Part shown: piece by piece, positions 37,522 to 52,647 of the stretch
How positions within the stretch are numbered: position 1 is the stretch's first letter
Layout of the letters: each line of letters starts with the position of its first letter
Source: Rutidosis leptorrhynchoides
Taxonomy: Eukaryota > Streptophyta > Magnoliopsida > Asterales > Asteraceae
Length of the DNA: 64,000 bases
Reading direction: 5' to 3'
Assembly (NCBI RefSeq): GCF_046630445.1
Contig: NC_092340.1
Location: forward strand, 36,788,001-36,852,000
Program-made: the position numbers and the translations under genes
The notes under the pieces: generated by a model
Told to the model about the DNA's origin: nothing
Databases searched by the model: none
Seen by the model: only the letters and a program-made list of their open reading frames with translations

Positions 37522-39328
37522 TGTGATGACCCGTCCAAATCCATTTGGACGAATACATCATTCATTGATTTCATTGCGAGGTATTTGACCTCTATATGAT
37601 ACATTTTATAAACATTGCATTCTTTTGAAAAGGTATACCATAAATGAATATTTAAATCCAAGGTTTTCGACATCTAATGATTTCCACATATAGACAATCA
37701 CCGTAAATAATGGTTTACAATAATACTTCCATTGATAATGCAGTCAGAATAAGATACATGGTGATGGTTTTGTGAATGCAACATTTTCTTGAATAAAGCA
37801 TGTATGGCTCCATGCACATAGCTTGTATAACATATAAACAAACAGCGGAAGACTTCTAGGAACCTGAGAATAAACATGTTTGAAAGTGTCAACACAAATG
37901 TTGGTGAGTTCATAGTTTTAATGTTTCGCATAATCTGTATATAAAGGTGGATCACAAGATTTCTGTTGTTTCATCCAGAAACATTTATCAAAATATTCTA
38001 CGAAATTGAGCACCCTGGTAACTAAACTTAACGTATATATAATAAGTACCCCTGTTTAACATACATGCAACCAACATGTATAATACACGCAAACCAATGT
38101 GTACTAAACTCAAATAGCATACGTTTGTTTTATAGTTCAGGCTAGGGTTTCTATACCTGGAACAGACGGGGATGTCAAGCCCTATGGATCCATATACAAC
38201 TATTCACGCCCACCAGTTCTTATAACTGGCAGTTACTAGTTACCAAAGCTAAGGGATTTTCAGTTCAAACTCGGTGTAGAATTTAGTATGTACTTGTATC
38301 CATTGCGTTAAAAATCAAGTGCATGTATTCTCAGCCCAAAAATATAGATTGCAAACGCAATTTAAAAAAGGAGCAAATGAAACTCACCTTAGCAGCACAT
38401 AAGGTCATTCATCGAAATGTGACCGAAACTCAGAATGCAAAACAACCGTAGATCTCAACCTAGAGAACATATGTTGGTCAATACATGTCTAATATGCTAG
38501 GTCGGGTCATAGTGTATCACAATCCTAATGCTCGAGACTGACATGCAAAAGTTAACAAAAGTCATCTCAAAAGTCAACCTGACCCAATATGATCTTTAAA
38601 TCTATACATGTTTATTAACATAGTATAAGTCTTGATAATTGAACGAATTTATAGTTTATCAAACTCAAAATATTATTTATTTCAGGAGATGTATTATACT
38701 TGAATTATCATGGAAATCAAACATAATTTTCATATAGTTTTCTAATACTTGAAAATCAGATTATAGTGCTTATAAAGCTTTAAAACATGATAAGACAGTC
38801 AACTTTGTCAATTGTTCAATAAGACGAGACGTGCCTTATATAGAAATTATTTACTCGATTAGTAATATTTGACAATCCAATTAATCAATCTTATAAACAA
38901 GTTGTTTAAATCTTAATTGCAGATTCAAAAGTAATTTCAATTAACGTTAATCATAATTCAGTTGATCATATCTTTTAATTCGTTCATCGAAATTACGCGA
39001 TTTCTAAATGAAAAGTTATTGATTTTTCGCTAGCTTTCTAATAACATGCATATCATATGCCTTATATTAGTTGTATATGAATTAAATTCGTGATTCATCA
39101 TAACTATTTAACGACAAAATTTAGCATACAAGCATGCATAAATATATATACTCGAGCACTAGACATGGATACACTATTAATATATAAAAGATAAAATATA
39201 AATACTTACGTATCAATATTGTGATTCAATATTGCAGAAAAATACGTAGACGCAACGGAGATGATAAACACTAGTTTGACTTGCGAACAGTACCCATGAA
39301 TATTACCCATAACCTCCATAGCTATAAC

Positions 39329-39740
39329 CAAGGTTGCAAAATTCGCTATTAGGGATTAATCCGTCTGGACTTTAGAAGGATTAATCGGTAATTCGGGGTT
39401 TAATCGGGGATTAATAGGATTGTACTGTATACATTTAAATATTAAATTTTAAAAATTATATGTCTAAATATTGAAAAAAACCACAAATATAAAAATAAAC
39501 TTTAACATAATTGTCTAAAATTATTCATATTGCTCAAAAACTATAAAGTTATAGTTTAGATTCATGTTAAAATGTTAACGATTTTTGACTTTGACCAACT
39601 TTGATTACCAAATTCGATTTTGACCTATCAATTGACGTCAACCATTTAATTAAACGGATTTTCAAAAATCGGAACGGATTGCTCTTAAAAATGATTAATC
39701 GGGGATTAATAGGCGAGTAATCGGGTTTTTTACAACATTG
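39329..39740. mobile_element. hAT-type MITE inside D
   Basis: 412 bp flanked by the 8-bp duplication GCTATAAC (39321-39328 and 39741-39748). The ends are CAAGGTTGCAAAATTCGC and, on the other strand, CAATGTTGTAAAAAACCCG, an imperfect inverted repeat typical of hAT MITEs. Internal GGGATTAATCGG-type repeats. No transposase is encoded. Confidence 0.85.
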
Positions 39741-39875
39741 GCTATAACCCATAGTTTCCTTAGCTTTAACCCGCTCGAAAACTTGTTTTGAAAGTGACAC
39801 GCTCATGACCTCGTCGTAGTATTTTATGTATAATAATAATACAACTTAATAATAATACTAAGACTAATAATAATC

Positions 39876-39877
<2 letters not shown>

Positions 39878-39954
<77 letters not shown>
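39878..39954 (+). repeat. AAT microsatellite in D
   Basis: About 77 bases of AAT. Confidence 0.95.
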
Positions 39955-39956
<2 letters not shown>

Positions 39957-40012
39957 TAAATATATATGTAAGTAGGTGCGAGAGATAGAGTGAATCAGAA
40001 ATTAGAAAACGT

Positions 40013-40470
40013 TCGAACTTTATAACACTTGGCCTGTCTCCCATAGGCATGGCTGTATAGGCATTTTCCCATGCGATCGCATGGGCCAACTGTCCAGCAC
40101 TCAAACGTTTTGTAATCTAGCTCGTCGACATAATTAAATATAATATATATAATATATATAATTTAAATTAATTAATTATATATTATATTATATTCTCGTA
40201 CCCAGTTATCTTGTAATTTTGGTTCCGATGTCTTGTACATTTACGTTTGACTTATCGCTTTCGGTTTCTCGAACGCATTTTCGTACGCTTAGAAAACTAG
40301 TACTTTTCGTTATCCGACGTGTACCTTTATCAATAATTAGACTTAATCATCGATAGACTATATTACCCAAAGTATAATCTTTACATTTGAGCGTTGTGGT
40401 TATTTGCTTCTATAAATCAATGTCTCGCTATTTATTAATATATATTTAATAATATTATTTTAAATCAAAT
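40013..40470 (-). mobile_element. Athila-LTR-like piece inside D
   Basis: On the minus strand a diverged copy of the first 550 bases of element C's LTR: ATTGATAAAGGTACACG, AAAATTACAAGATAACTGGG, ATATAATATAATATATAA, GTCGACGAGCTAG, then the palindrome CCCATGCGATCGCATGGG (40068-40085) and a TATAAAG box. It appears to be a much older relic carried within D. Confidence 0.5.
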
Positions 40471-40847
40471 CGTTTTAAGATTAAGTTAATATTTTATTTT
40501 ATCACCTTGTAAAATATATATATACATTTTCATTTTGAAATAGTGTTTTACTGTAGAAAAGTTTTATTACTGTAGCAAATGGTGATTTTCGAAAACACTG
40601 TAGCTTTTTGGGTACTGTAGCAATTCGAAAATACTGTAGCAAATTAGTGTTTTACTTGTTCATCTTAAATGTTTTAGTTCACTTATCTAAATATCAATCA
40701 AATCAACAAACGAATGTTACTATCGTTTACTAAATAACTTGAAATTATATATATATGTATATATCTTTATTTAATATACATAAATCAGTTTTTAAATACA
40801 CATTGCAAGTTATTTATAATTAATTTTAATAATTAATATTTCAACTT

Positions 40848-40851
<4 letters not shown>

Positions 40852-40906
<55 letters not shown>
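40852..40906. repeat. TA microsatellite in D
   Basis: Pure TA, about 165 bases after the LTR start, the same offset as in E1 and E2. Confidence 0.95.
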
Positions 40907-40908
<2 letters not shown>

Positions 40909-41075
40909 CAAATAGATGTTCTTGAATCGTCGGTCAATAGTCAAGGGTTAACTGAATATATGAACATAGTTTCAAAATTTTCGAGACTCAACATTACAGA
41001 CTTTGCTTATCGTGTCGAAATCATATAAAGATTAAGTTTAAATTTAGTCAAAAATTTCCGGGTCGTCACAACCAA

Positions 41076-41925
41076 ACTCCAATTAATCGCTACTGCTACC
41101 CTTTTGTTTATGTTTGAAAAGTAATTCCGGCTGCTGTGTTCTTTTCTTTCTGTTTTCAAACATACATAATGATGATGATTTATTTAAATGATTAGGATGA
41201 TAGATAATGGAACAAAAACCCACACAACCCACACATCATCAACGAAACCCACCACCTACCCACTATCTTTACTGTTCTATTTTTTCTGTTTCTATCCGAT
41301 TAATCACCATGACAAACACCATTAAAACCACATACCTGTTACTGCTACAATTCATCTTGTGCTCCTCTCGACCGATTACTGCTACTACCGTAACCATGAT
41401 TCCAGATGCTTGAAACCAATTCATCTCGATTTAATCGATGCAACATATATCGATTTCGTTAATAAAATTTAAATTATAATCTAAATCGAAAAGTAAGAGA
41501 CTTAACTGAAATCAATTTCCATCTAATTGATTATAGATGAGGGCTTCGATTTCCTTTGATAATCCTAACCTTTTACTGATCGATCAATGTTGAACCATGT
41601 GCGAACCCTAATTCTTGTTTTCCTGATTGAATTCATCACTGGTTTTCCTGATGGTTTCAATGAACTGATCATTGACTGCTGATGAAATTTCGCTTGTCGA
41701 TTTAATGGTTGTATGAAGTACGGAGTATTTGATTTCCAAAAACCATCGATTATTGTTGTTGCTTCGTGATATTATCCTAACCGAACACGTTTATATCGGG
41801 TCATCCAAAACTGATTTGGATCAGACAAATGTTGGGCTGAATAATTGGTTATGTTAGTGAACTTTTGGTTGGGACGAAATACATTTTGGCCCGATTTATA
41901 TTAACTAATTTATCACCTTGGGCCG
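41076..41925. other. Sequence between D and F, no gene
   Basis: Probably more of the old layer into which D and F inserted. The frame 41207-41413 has no domain. A GTACGGAGTAT run near 41718 recalls a MITE end but has no partner. Confidence 0.35.
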
Positions 41926-42836
41926 TGAAATGCCCAGTTCATATTAATTATAAACGTTTCATATTAATTGGTTTCTTTGCGAGGCTTTGACCTCTATATG
42001 AGACGTTTTTCAAATCTTGCATTCATTTTTTTTAAATAACCATAACCTTTACTATTGAATAAAGGTCTTAATGACATAATTTAGATTGTCTTTCAAAGAC
42101 AATCTCCTCAAATAAATAAGTTTTTACACAACCCATTACAATATAATTAAATATATTACAACAAACACTCCGAATGCAAGTTTAAACAATATAAACAATT
42201 AAGCTGACTCCAAATCTTGACCTTGGGTTGGCATACGACAGCGGAAGCGTTTTTAATATTCACCTGAGAATAAACATGCTTAAAACGTCAACAAAAATGT
42301 TGGTGAGTCATAGGTTTAATTTCTATATATTAATCATAATATTTAATAAGCCACAAGATTTCATTTAATTAAGCAGGATCATTACAACTGCAAAAATCAT
42401 TCATACGATGAGTCGCCTGGTAACCGACCTTAACATGGAGCACTTAAGATATCTGGCATCATACATTCCACTATTCAAATGTATGACAAGAACCCTTCGA
42501 ATTACTAAAGCATTTTCACTATTCGAAAATGGGGGGTGTTGGTGCCCGTAGATCTACCTTTAGGGTTCGCGTCAATTAGTGTTTTTCACTAATTCTTAGG
42601 TTACCAAGCATAATAATAAGTACAGATATCCAGTATAACAAAACAATCGTAGAATGTAGTTTCATGAACTTGTGCTTATTTTGTAAAACATTTATAAATT
42701 TGCATGTATTCTCATCCCAAAATAATTTAGATAGTAAAAATGGGACAATAACTCACTTGTGATGATTTCCAAATAGATGGTAATAAGACTTGGCCTTTGA
42801 CAAATTCACGAACCTAACACTAATATTCTTGTGTCA

Positions 42837-42839
<3 letters not shown>

Positions 42840-42919
<80 letters not shown>
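42840..42919. repeat. TA microsatellite in F LTR
   Basis: Pure TA, 80 bases. Confidence 0.95.
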
Positions 42920-42924
<5 letters not shown>

Positions 42925-43638
42925 TATTCCATACTTATGATACTTGTAATAATTTTAATTGTCCATTGTTAGTAGTCCAACGTTAGTAGTCTAATAGTCC
43001 GATAGTCCAACAGTATAAATATATATATAAATATAAATGCGTATATTGTGTTAGAATTTACTAACACTATAATATATTGTCTTAATATAGTAAGACACAT
43101 AATATGTATATTGTCTGAAGCAATCCGCGACCCATTGTATACATGTCTCAGGCTCGATCACAACTCAAAGTATATATATTATTTTGGAATCCACTTCGAC
43201 CCACAGCTAACTCGAAATTACTGCCAATGGTGTCTTATAGTTCGTTCCAATAATATATATAGCAGAAATCAAAATGATATGTCAAAACGCTGTATACGGA
43301 TCCACGGTGATCAAGTCATATATATATATATGGTGCCTTACGATCTTTATTAAGACTATAATATATTGTCGTAGAACTTAATCACGACTAGTATAAATTG
43401 TATTTCCATGAGTACGGGAACAAGACATGTATAAATACATGTAGGATACAAGGTAAGTTAGCTAGGATAAGGTTAGCATCCATTTTTATTAATCAAAATT
43501 GTAGCTAAAAACAAGCAAAATATCCAATTTTGTTTTACCCAAAATTTCTTCGTTACAAATCCGTTTTGAGTGATTCAACTTGCCATGGTTTTGTATCGAA
43601 CCGTTATTTATTAATCTAAATAGAAAAAGTATATGTTT

Positions 43639-45569
<1,931 letters not shown>

Positions 45570-45577
45570 AGTATTTT

Positions 45578-45594
45578 TGGCGCCGCTGCCGGGG
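45578..45594 (+). promoter_or_regulatory. Element C primer binding site
   Basis: TGGCGCCGCTGCCGGGG, eight bases after the left LTR; tRNA-Asp type. Confidence 0.85.
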
Positions 45595-45915
45595 AAAAAC
45601 AACGCCGAAAGCGAAACGCTATATATAAAAAAAAAAGATTCTTAGTTTACTTTTGTAAAAATACGCTTTTGTAAAAATACGTTTTAATTATTAAAAATAC
45701 AAAAATATAAAAAGAAAAACAAAAAATTATATATTTTTAATAGTTTGTTAAATATATATAAAATTATAAAGTTTCTTTATTTTTATTTTTATTTTTAAAA
45801 TACAAGTTTTTATTTGTTTATTTAAATATTTTATAAAAACAGAAGAAAAAAAATAAGTAAAAGTTTACGGGCCTGACACTGTTGCAGCCCAGACTTGTGG
45901 CCCGGATCCAAGAGT

Positions 45916-45962
45916 CATGCGATCGCATGGCTTGTATGAACAAAACTCATGCGACCGCATGA
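45916..45962 (+). repeat. Paired palindromes in C leader
   Basis: CATGCGATCGCATG (45916-45929) and TCATGCGACCGCATGA (45947-45962), 31 bases apart, repeat the LTR pair. Confidence 0.9.
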
Positions 45963-46695
45963 GCAGCCCTGACACGCTGGTCTGAACCTGTAGACAGCAT
46001 TAATTACAGTTTATTATTAATTATTATTAATATTAAACCCTAATTAGGGTTAGTATATTATATTAATTAATTTTAGATTTAATTAATTTGTATTATTTAG
46101 TTTTAATTAGTTTTAATAAATTATAAAATTAATACTTTTATAAAATAATAATATAAAAATAATATTTTTATAAAAATTGTATTTTTATAAACTTTTAGTT
46201 TTATTTATATATTTCGTATCTTTTTAATCGTTTATTCATAATATTTGTATTTTTCGTTCGTATTTAGTTTTTAGTCATAGTTTTTGCCGTAGTTATTTTT
46301 ATTTCTAGATTTTTAGGCTTAGCCGTAAAATCCCTTAAGTACTTTTTCTTTAGACTAAGATTTAGGTGCTTTAGAATTTTGCGACGCCGTTTTATAAATT
46401 TTAAGTACTTTTTAAGTTATTGCCGTTTTGGATATAGAATTCCTTTTAAGCTTTAATACCTTTAAACGTAACTTTTAATTTTTAGTTTTTAGACTTTTAA
46501 GTTTCGACGCGCTACGTTCTTTTTTATTATTTTTCGACCTTTTATTTTTCGACGTTTTTCGACGCGCTCTTTTTCTTTCTTATTTCTCGACGCTCTAGAT
46601 TTTTAGGACATAGAATTTTCTATTTCTTCTCTAAAATTTCTTTAAAATTTTGACGAAAAATTATTTTAAGTGGTTAAATTGATATACATCCAAAA

Positions 46696-46815
46696 TTTTC
46701 TGGTTCGTAGTAATAGTTGGATTTGTTAGTGGCTGAGTTGTGAGCTTCCGATTTAAAGGGTTCTGGCTCCCTGCTACATCTTTTGGCTATTCGAAACGTG
46801 GGCAAAATCAGAAAA
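46696..46815 (+). other. Element C conserved leader domain closed by a stem
   Basis: The arms TTTTCTGGTT (46696-46705) and AATCAGAAAA (46806-46815) pair over ten bases including one G-U. The inside is nearly the same as in element B (GTAGTAATAGTTGGATTTG, GGCTATTCGAAACGTGGGC). It lies about 60 bases before gag. Confidence 0.72.
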
Positions 46816-46877
46816 GTCTATTTAATTTGATAACTTATATAATTTTTATCTTTTATAACTAATAGGATATTCAGTGA

Positions 46878-49800
46878 ATGCACCGAGCAAAACGTTCACC
46901 ACCTTTTATACGTTCACCACCTGTAACTCGATCAAGACATCTAGCCAATATTGTCGCCGTTGATTTTTCTTTAGAATCGTCATCCAGTCGTCCAAGTACT
47001 CCAATTCAAATTTCCGATAATCCATTTTTTGAACCCGACCTCACAATTGAGAATCCGGAGGATATTCAGGGACAATTTAGAGATCCTGAACCATTAATCT
47101 TTCCTCCGGATCCACCAATCATTCAAACATAGATTATCGAGGAACAACCCATTAAATCAGAATCCTCTAGTGATTCAGATTCAACAAATTCAATCATGGA
47201 AAATCTGGAACCTCTAAGTATGGAAGATCGAATGCGAGCTAAACGCACTGGCCAAGGTCACGCAATTACTCAACCAGACATTAATGCGCCAGATTATGAA
47301 ATCAAAGGACAAATCCTACATATGGTAACTAATCAATGCCAATTTAGTGGTACGCCAAAGGAAGATCCAAATGAACATCTTCGTACCTTCAATAGGATCT
47401 GTACTCTTTTTAAAATAAGAGAAGTGGAGGATGAACAGATATATCTCATGTTATTTCCCTGGACTTTAAAGGGAGAAGCTAAAGATTGGTTAGAATCATT
47501 ACCTGAAGGGGCGATTGATACATGGGATGTTTTAGTTGAAAATTTTCTTAAACAATTCTTTCCGGCATCTAAAGCCGTAAGACTTCAAGGAGAAATTGTT
47601 ACGTTCACACAAAAGCCAAATGAAACTCTATATGAAGCATGGACAAGATTTGGAAAGTTATTGAGAGGATGTCCGCAACATGGTTTAGACACTTATCAAA
47701 TAGTACAAATATTCTACCAAGGATGCGACATCACTACAAGAAAAGACATCGATATAGCAGCTGGTGGTCCATTATGAAGAAAATCGCAACTGACGCTTAC
47801 AAAATTATTGATAACACTGCTTCCCACTCACATGAGTGGCACCAAGAAAAAGATATCATTAGATCATCTAAAGCAGCTAGAGCCGATTCTAGCCATGACT
47901 TTGATTCCATTTCTGCAAAGATAGATGCTGTAGAAAGACGAATCGAAAAGATGACTAAAGATATTCACTCAATACGAATTAGTTGTGAGCAGTGTGGAGG
48001 ACCACATTTGACAAAAGATTGTCTCAGTATTGAACAAACAATGGAACAAAGAGAGAATGTTTCATACATAAACCAAAGGCCTGGAAATAATTATCAGAAT
48101 AATTATCAACCGCCAAGACCAATCTACAATCAAAATCAGAATTATAACCGAAATGTTCCATACAACAACCAACAAGGTCCTAGCAATCAACAAGTATCCA
48201 ATAATACTTACAATCAGCAAAGACCTATTTTTCAAAACAAACCACCACAACCCGATGATAAAAAGCCAAATTTAGAAGATATGATGTCGAAGCTAGTTGA
48301 ATCTCAAACTCAATTTTTCACATCTCAGAAACAAACCAATGAACAAAATGCTCAAGCATTTAGAAATCAACAAGCTTCTATTCAAAATTTGGAACAAGAA
48401 GTGAGCAACCTAGCAAGGTTAATAGGTGAAAGAAAACCGGGAAGTCTACCGAGCGATACAAATGCTAACCCCCAGAATAAAACAGCTAAAGCCATTACCA
48501 CAAGAAGTGGTATTACACTTAAACCACCTGAAATGCCTGTAATTTCTGATAACGCTATTCCTACTCCACAAGAACCACAACCTGAGCAAGATAAGAAAAC
48601 AAAACCGGTAGTTGAAAAGGTTATTGAAGATAACACAATTAAGGCTAAACCTTATGTTAAACCATACCAACCACCACTTCCTTACCCGAGTAAAATGAGA
48701 AAAGAAAGACTTGAAGCCGAGCAGTCTAAATTTTTGGATATGTTTAAACAGATAAATGTAAATCTTCCTTTCATTGATGTGATTTCAGGAATGCCTAGAT
48801 ATGCTAAATTTCTAAAAGATCTAATCACAAATAGAAAGAAAATGGAAGAACTCTCGGCTGTTACTATGAATGCTAATTGTTCTGCAGTGCTGTTGAATAA
48901 GATACCAGAAAAATTATCTGATCTAGGAAGTTTCACAATTCCATGTTTTCTGAGTAGTCTTAGTTCAATAGAAGCATTGGCAGACTTAGGAGCTAGTATA
49001 AATTTAATGCCGTATTCATTATACACTAAACTAGACCTTGAAGAATTGAAACCAACACGAATAAGCATACAACTAGCCGATCGATCAGTAAAATATCCTA
49101 GAGGGATAATGGAAAATATGCTAGTTAAAGTTGGTACTTTAGTATTTCCAGTAGATTTTGTTATTCTGGATATGGAAGAATATTCTCGAGTTCCTCTAAT
49201 ATTAGGAAGACCATTCTTAAACACGGCTAAAGCAATAATAGACGTGTTCGGTAAGAAACTGACCCTAAGTATAGAGGACGAGAGTGTTACCTTTTCAGTT
49301 GATAGAGCCATGCAACAACCGCAATCTGCAGATGATACATGTTATTATATTCAAACTATAGATTCACATGCAGAATTGTTAGAAGAATTTTCAGAATTAC
49401 AAGGAACAAGAGAATGTTCTTTAGGAGAAGGAACTGAACCAATTGATGAAACTGAAATGTTAGCTACACTGATGGCTAATGGATATGAACCTACAATAGA
49501 AGAAATTCAAATGCTAAAAGAGGAAGACAGATATCGATACAAATCATCGATAGAAGAACAACCGACATTAGAGTTAAAGCCACTTCCAAACCATTTGGAA
49601 TCCGCTTATTTACATAGTGAATCTGAATTACCTGTAATAATATCGTCTTCTCTTACGGGAAATGAAAAATCTCAACTCATTTCTGTGCTAAAAGCTCATA
49701 AACTAGCTATTGCATGGAAGATTCATGATATTAAAGGTATAAGTCCTTCGTATTGCACACATAAAATCCTTATGGAAGAAGGTCATAAAACATTTGTACA

Positions 49801-52476
49801 ACGCCAACGAAGACTAAATCCAAATATGCAAGATGTTGTTAAGAAAGAAATTATTAAACTGCTAGATGCAGGTTTAATTTATCCAATTTTTGATAGTCCA
49901 TGGGTAAGCCCAGTTCAATGCGTACCTAAGAAGGGTGGCATGACTGTCATCACAAATGAAAAAAATGAGCTTATTCCTACTAGGACTGTAACAGGATGGC
50001 GTGTTTGTATTGATTATAGAAAATTAAATGACGCCACCAGAAAAGATCACTTTCCCTTACCTTTCATTGATCAAATGTTGGAAAGATTAGCCGGAAATAG
50101 TTACTATTGTTTTCTTGATGGTTTTTCCGGATATTTTCAAATTCCAATAGCACCCGAGGACCAAGAGAAAACCACGTTCACGTGCCCTTATGGTACTTTT
50201 GCTTATAAACGCATGCCATTTGGACTTTGTAATGCCCCTGCAACCTTTCAAAGGTGCATGATGGCGATTTTTCACGACATGATAGAAGAATGCATGGAAG
50301 TTTTCATGGATGACTTTTCAGTCTTCAGTGATACATTTGAATCATGTTTAGTTAATCTTGAACGAATGCTTATTAGATGTGAACAATCAAATCTAGTACT
50401 TAATTGGGAGAAATGCCATTTCATGGTTAAAGAAGGCATCGTTCTTGGTCATAAAATTTTAAAGAAAGGAATTGAAGTGGATAGAGCTAAAGTAGATGTA
50501 ATTGCTAAACTTCCACATCCCACTAATATTAGAGGAGTTAGGAGTTTCCTAGGGCATGTCGGTTTTTACCGACGTTTCATAAAAGATTTTTCTAAAATTG
50601 CCACTCCTATGAATAAACTCCTAGAAAAAGATGCACCATTCATCTTTTCAGATGAATGTATCAAATCTTTTAATATTCTTAAAGAAAAACTCACTAATAC
50701 GCCGATCATGATAACTCCAAATTGGAATCTACCGTTTGAACTCATGTGCGATGCAAGTGATTTTGCAATGGGAGCCGTTTTAGGACAAATGATTGAAAAA
50801 CGATTTCAACCTATATATTATGCTAGTAAGACGTTACAAGGAGCACAAACAAATTACACAACTACTGAAAAAGAACTCATTGCTATTGTCTTTGCTTTTG
50901 ACAAATTTCGTTCATATCTCGTTCTAGCTAAAACGGTGGTCTATACCGACCATTCTGCTCTTAGATACCTATTTTCGAAACAAGATGCCAAACCAAGATT
51001 AATCTGTTGGATCTTACTCTTATAAGAGTTCGATATTGAAATCTGAGATAAAAAGGGAGCAGAAAATCTCGCCGCTGATCGTCTTTTTCGTCTTGAAAAT
51101 CCTGAATTAGAAGTTCTAAATGAATCGGCCATACAAGATAACTTTCCTGATGAATATCTTTTGAAGATAGATTATAGTGAAATTCCATGGTTTGCAGACT
51201 ATGCAAACTACTTAGTATGTAGATTCCTTGAAAAAGGGTTGTCGTACCAAAAACGAAAGAAATTCTTTAGTGATATAAATCACTATTTCTGGGAAGATCC
51301 ACATTTGTTTAAAAGTTGTCCCGATGGAATAATACGCCGTTGTGTATTCGGAGATGAAGCCAGTCAAATCTTAAATCATTGTCACACAGACCAACAGGAG
51401 GGCATTATGGGCCTCAACTCACAGCAAGAAAAGTTTACGATGCTTGATTCTATTGGCCTACAATTTTCAAAGACGCACACATTCTTTGCAAATCCTGCGA
51501 TACTTGTCAAAGGGCCGGAAAAATAAGTCAACGTGATGAAATGCCATAAAATGTCATTCAAGTATGTGAAGTATTTGACGTTTGGGGTATTGACTTTATG
51601 GGTCCATTTCCAAAATCTCATAATAATCTCTACATTCTCGTTGCCATTGATTATGTATCTAAATGGGCGGAAGCACAAGCTCTTCCAACTAACGATGCAC
51701 GAGTTGTAGTCAACTTTTTAAAACATCTTTTTGCTAGGTTTGGAACACCGAAAGCTTTAATAAGTGATCGGGGTACTCATTTTTGTAACAATCAACTTGA
51801 GAAAGTTCTCAAAAGATATGGAGTAACTCATAAAATCTCAACCGCTTATCATCCACAAACAAGTGGATAAGTTGAAAATACCAACCGAGCATTAAAACGT
51901 ATTATAGAGAAAACTGTAGGATCAAATCCGAAGGAATGGTCCATAAAATTGGAGGATGCACTCTGGGCTTTTAGAACATCCTACAAAACTCCAATTGGAA
52001 CCACACCTTTTAGACTCGTTTACGGAAAAGCATGTCATCTTCCAGTAGAAATTGAACATAAAGTATTTTGGGCTTTGAAGACATGTAATCTTGATTTACA
52101 TGAAGCTGGACGTCTTCGATTAAGTCAATTAAACGAATTAGAAGAATTAAGACATGAAGCATATGAAAATTCGTTAGTCTATAAGGAAAGAATGAAGAAA
52201 TGGCATGATAAAAGAATCAGAAGTTCAAAAGAATTTAAAGAAGGATCCAGAGTTCTTCTTTTCAATTCATGATTCAAGCTATTTCCTGGAAAATTGAAAT
52301 CAAGATGGTCTGGACCATTCATAGTCAAAAGAGTTTTCCCGTATGGAACAGTGGAATTAATAAATTCAAATGGGGTTGAATTTAAGGTTAATGGTCACAG
52401 AGTTAAACATTACATAGATAATCCAATGGAAGTTGAAGATGAAGTCAATCACAATTTCAACACCACAGCTAACTAA
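46878..52476 (+). pseudogene. Element C gag-pol region (fossil)
   Basis: Order of parts: gag core (about 47.2-47.8 kb, FPWTLKGEAKDWLESLPEG), zinc knuckle CEQCGGPHLTKDC (about 48.0 kb), Asn/Gln-rich linker, protease region (about 49.0 kb, ASINLMPYS, ILGRPFL), reverse transcriptase (about 49.7-50.4 kb, WRVCIDYRKLND, MPFGLCNAPATF, FMDDF), RNase H (about 50.7-51.0 kb, CDASDFAMGAVLG, TTTEKELIAI), and integrase (about 51.3-52.4 kb, [30 protein letters not shown]). This order is that of Ty3-type elements. The protein match to element A's gag is strong along the shared part. The region is broken in a few places and is treated as a fossil. Confidence 0.9.
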
Positions 52477-52647
52477 GTGTGGGAAGGTTCGAATCTTTTT
52501 AGGGTAATAGTTATTTCTGTTAGAGTTAGATATTCTGTTTTCGTGTAGTTTTCGAGAATGAAATCCGAATGGTCTTTCCCTAGCAGACCCTAAAGAACTA
52601 ATCTTCTTCCCCCATTCTGAATTTTTATTTTTTTTAGGTTTTACGAG

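Larger units (their letters stand above)
37522..41070 (-). mobile_element. D: Tekay-like solo LTR
   Basis: 3,549 bp. On the minus strand it begins TGTGACGACCCGG and ends GGACGGGTCATCACA, with the target duplication ACCAA at 37517-37521 and 41071-41075. It has the same landmarks as E2 (GATAAGCAAAGTCTGTAATG, GACGATTCAAGAACA, TA tract, GAGGTCAAATACCTCGC). It contains a hAT MITE and a piece that resembles an Athila LTR. Confidence 0.85.

Noticed and set aside
37413-37955. Two minus-strand frames near the left end of D
   Set aside because: They lie in LTR sequence or its flank and have no recognised domain.
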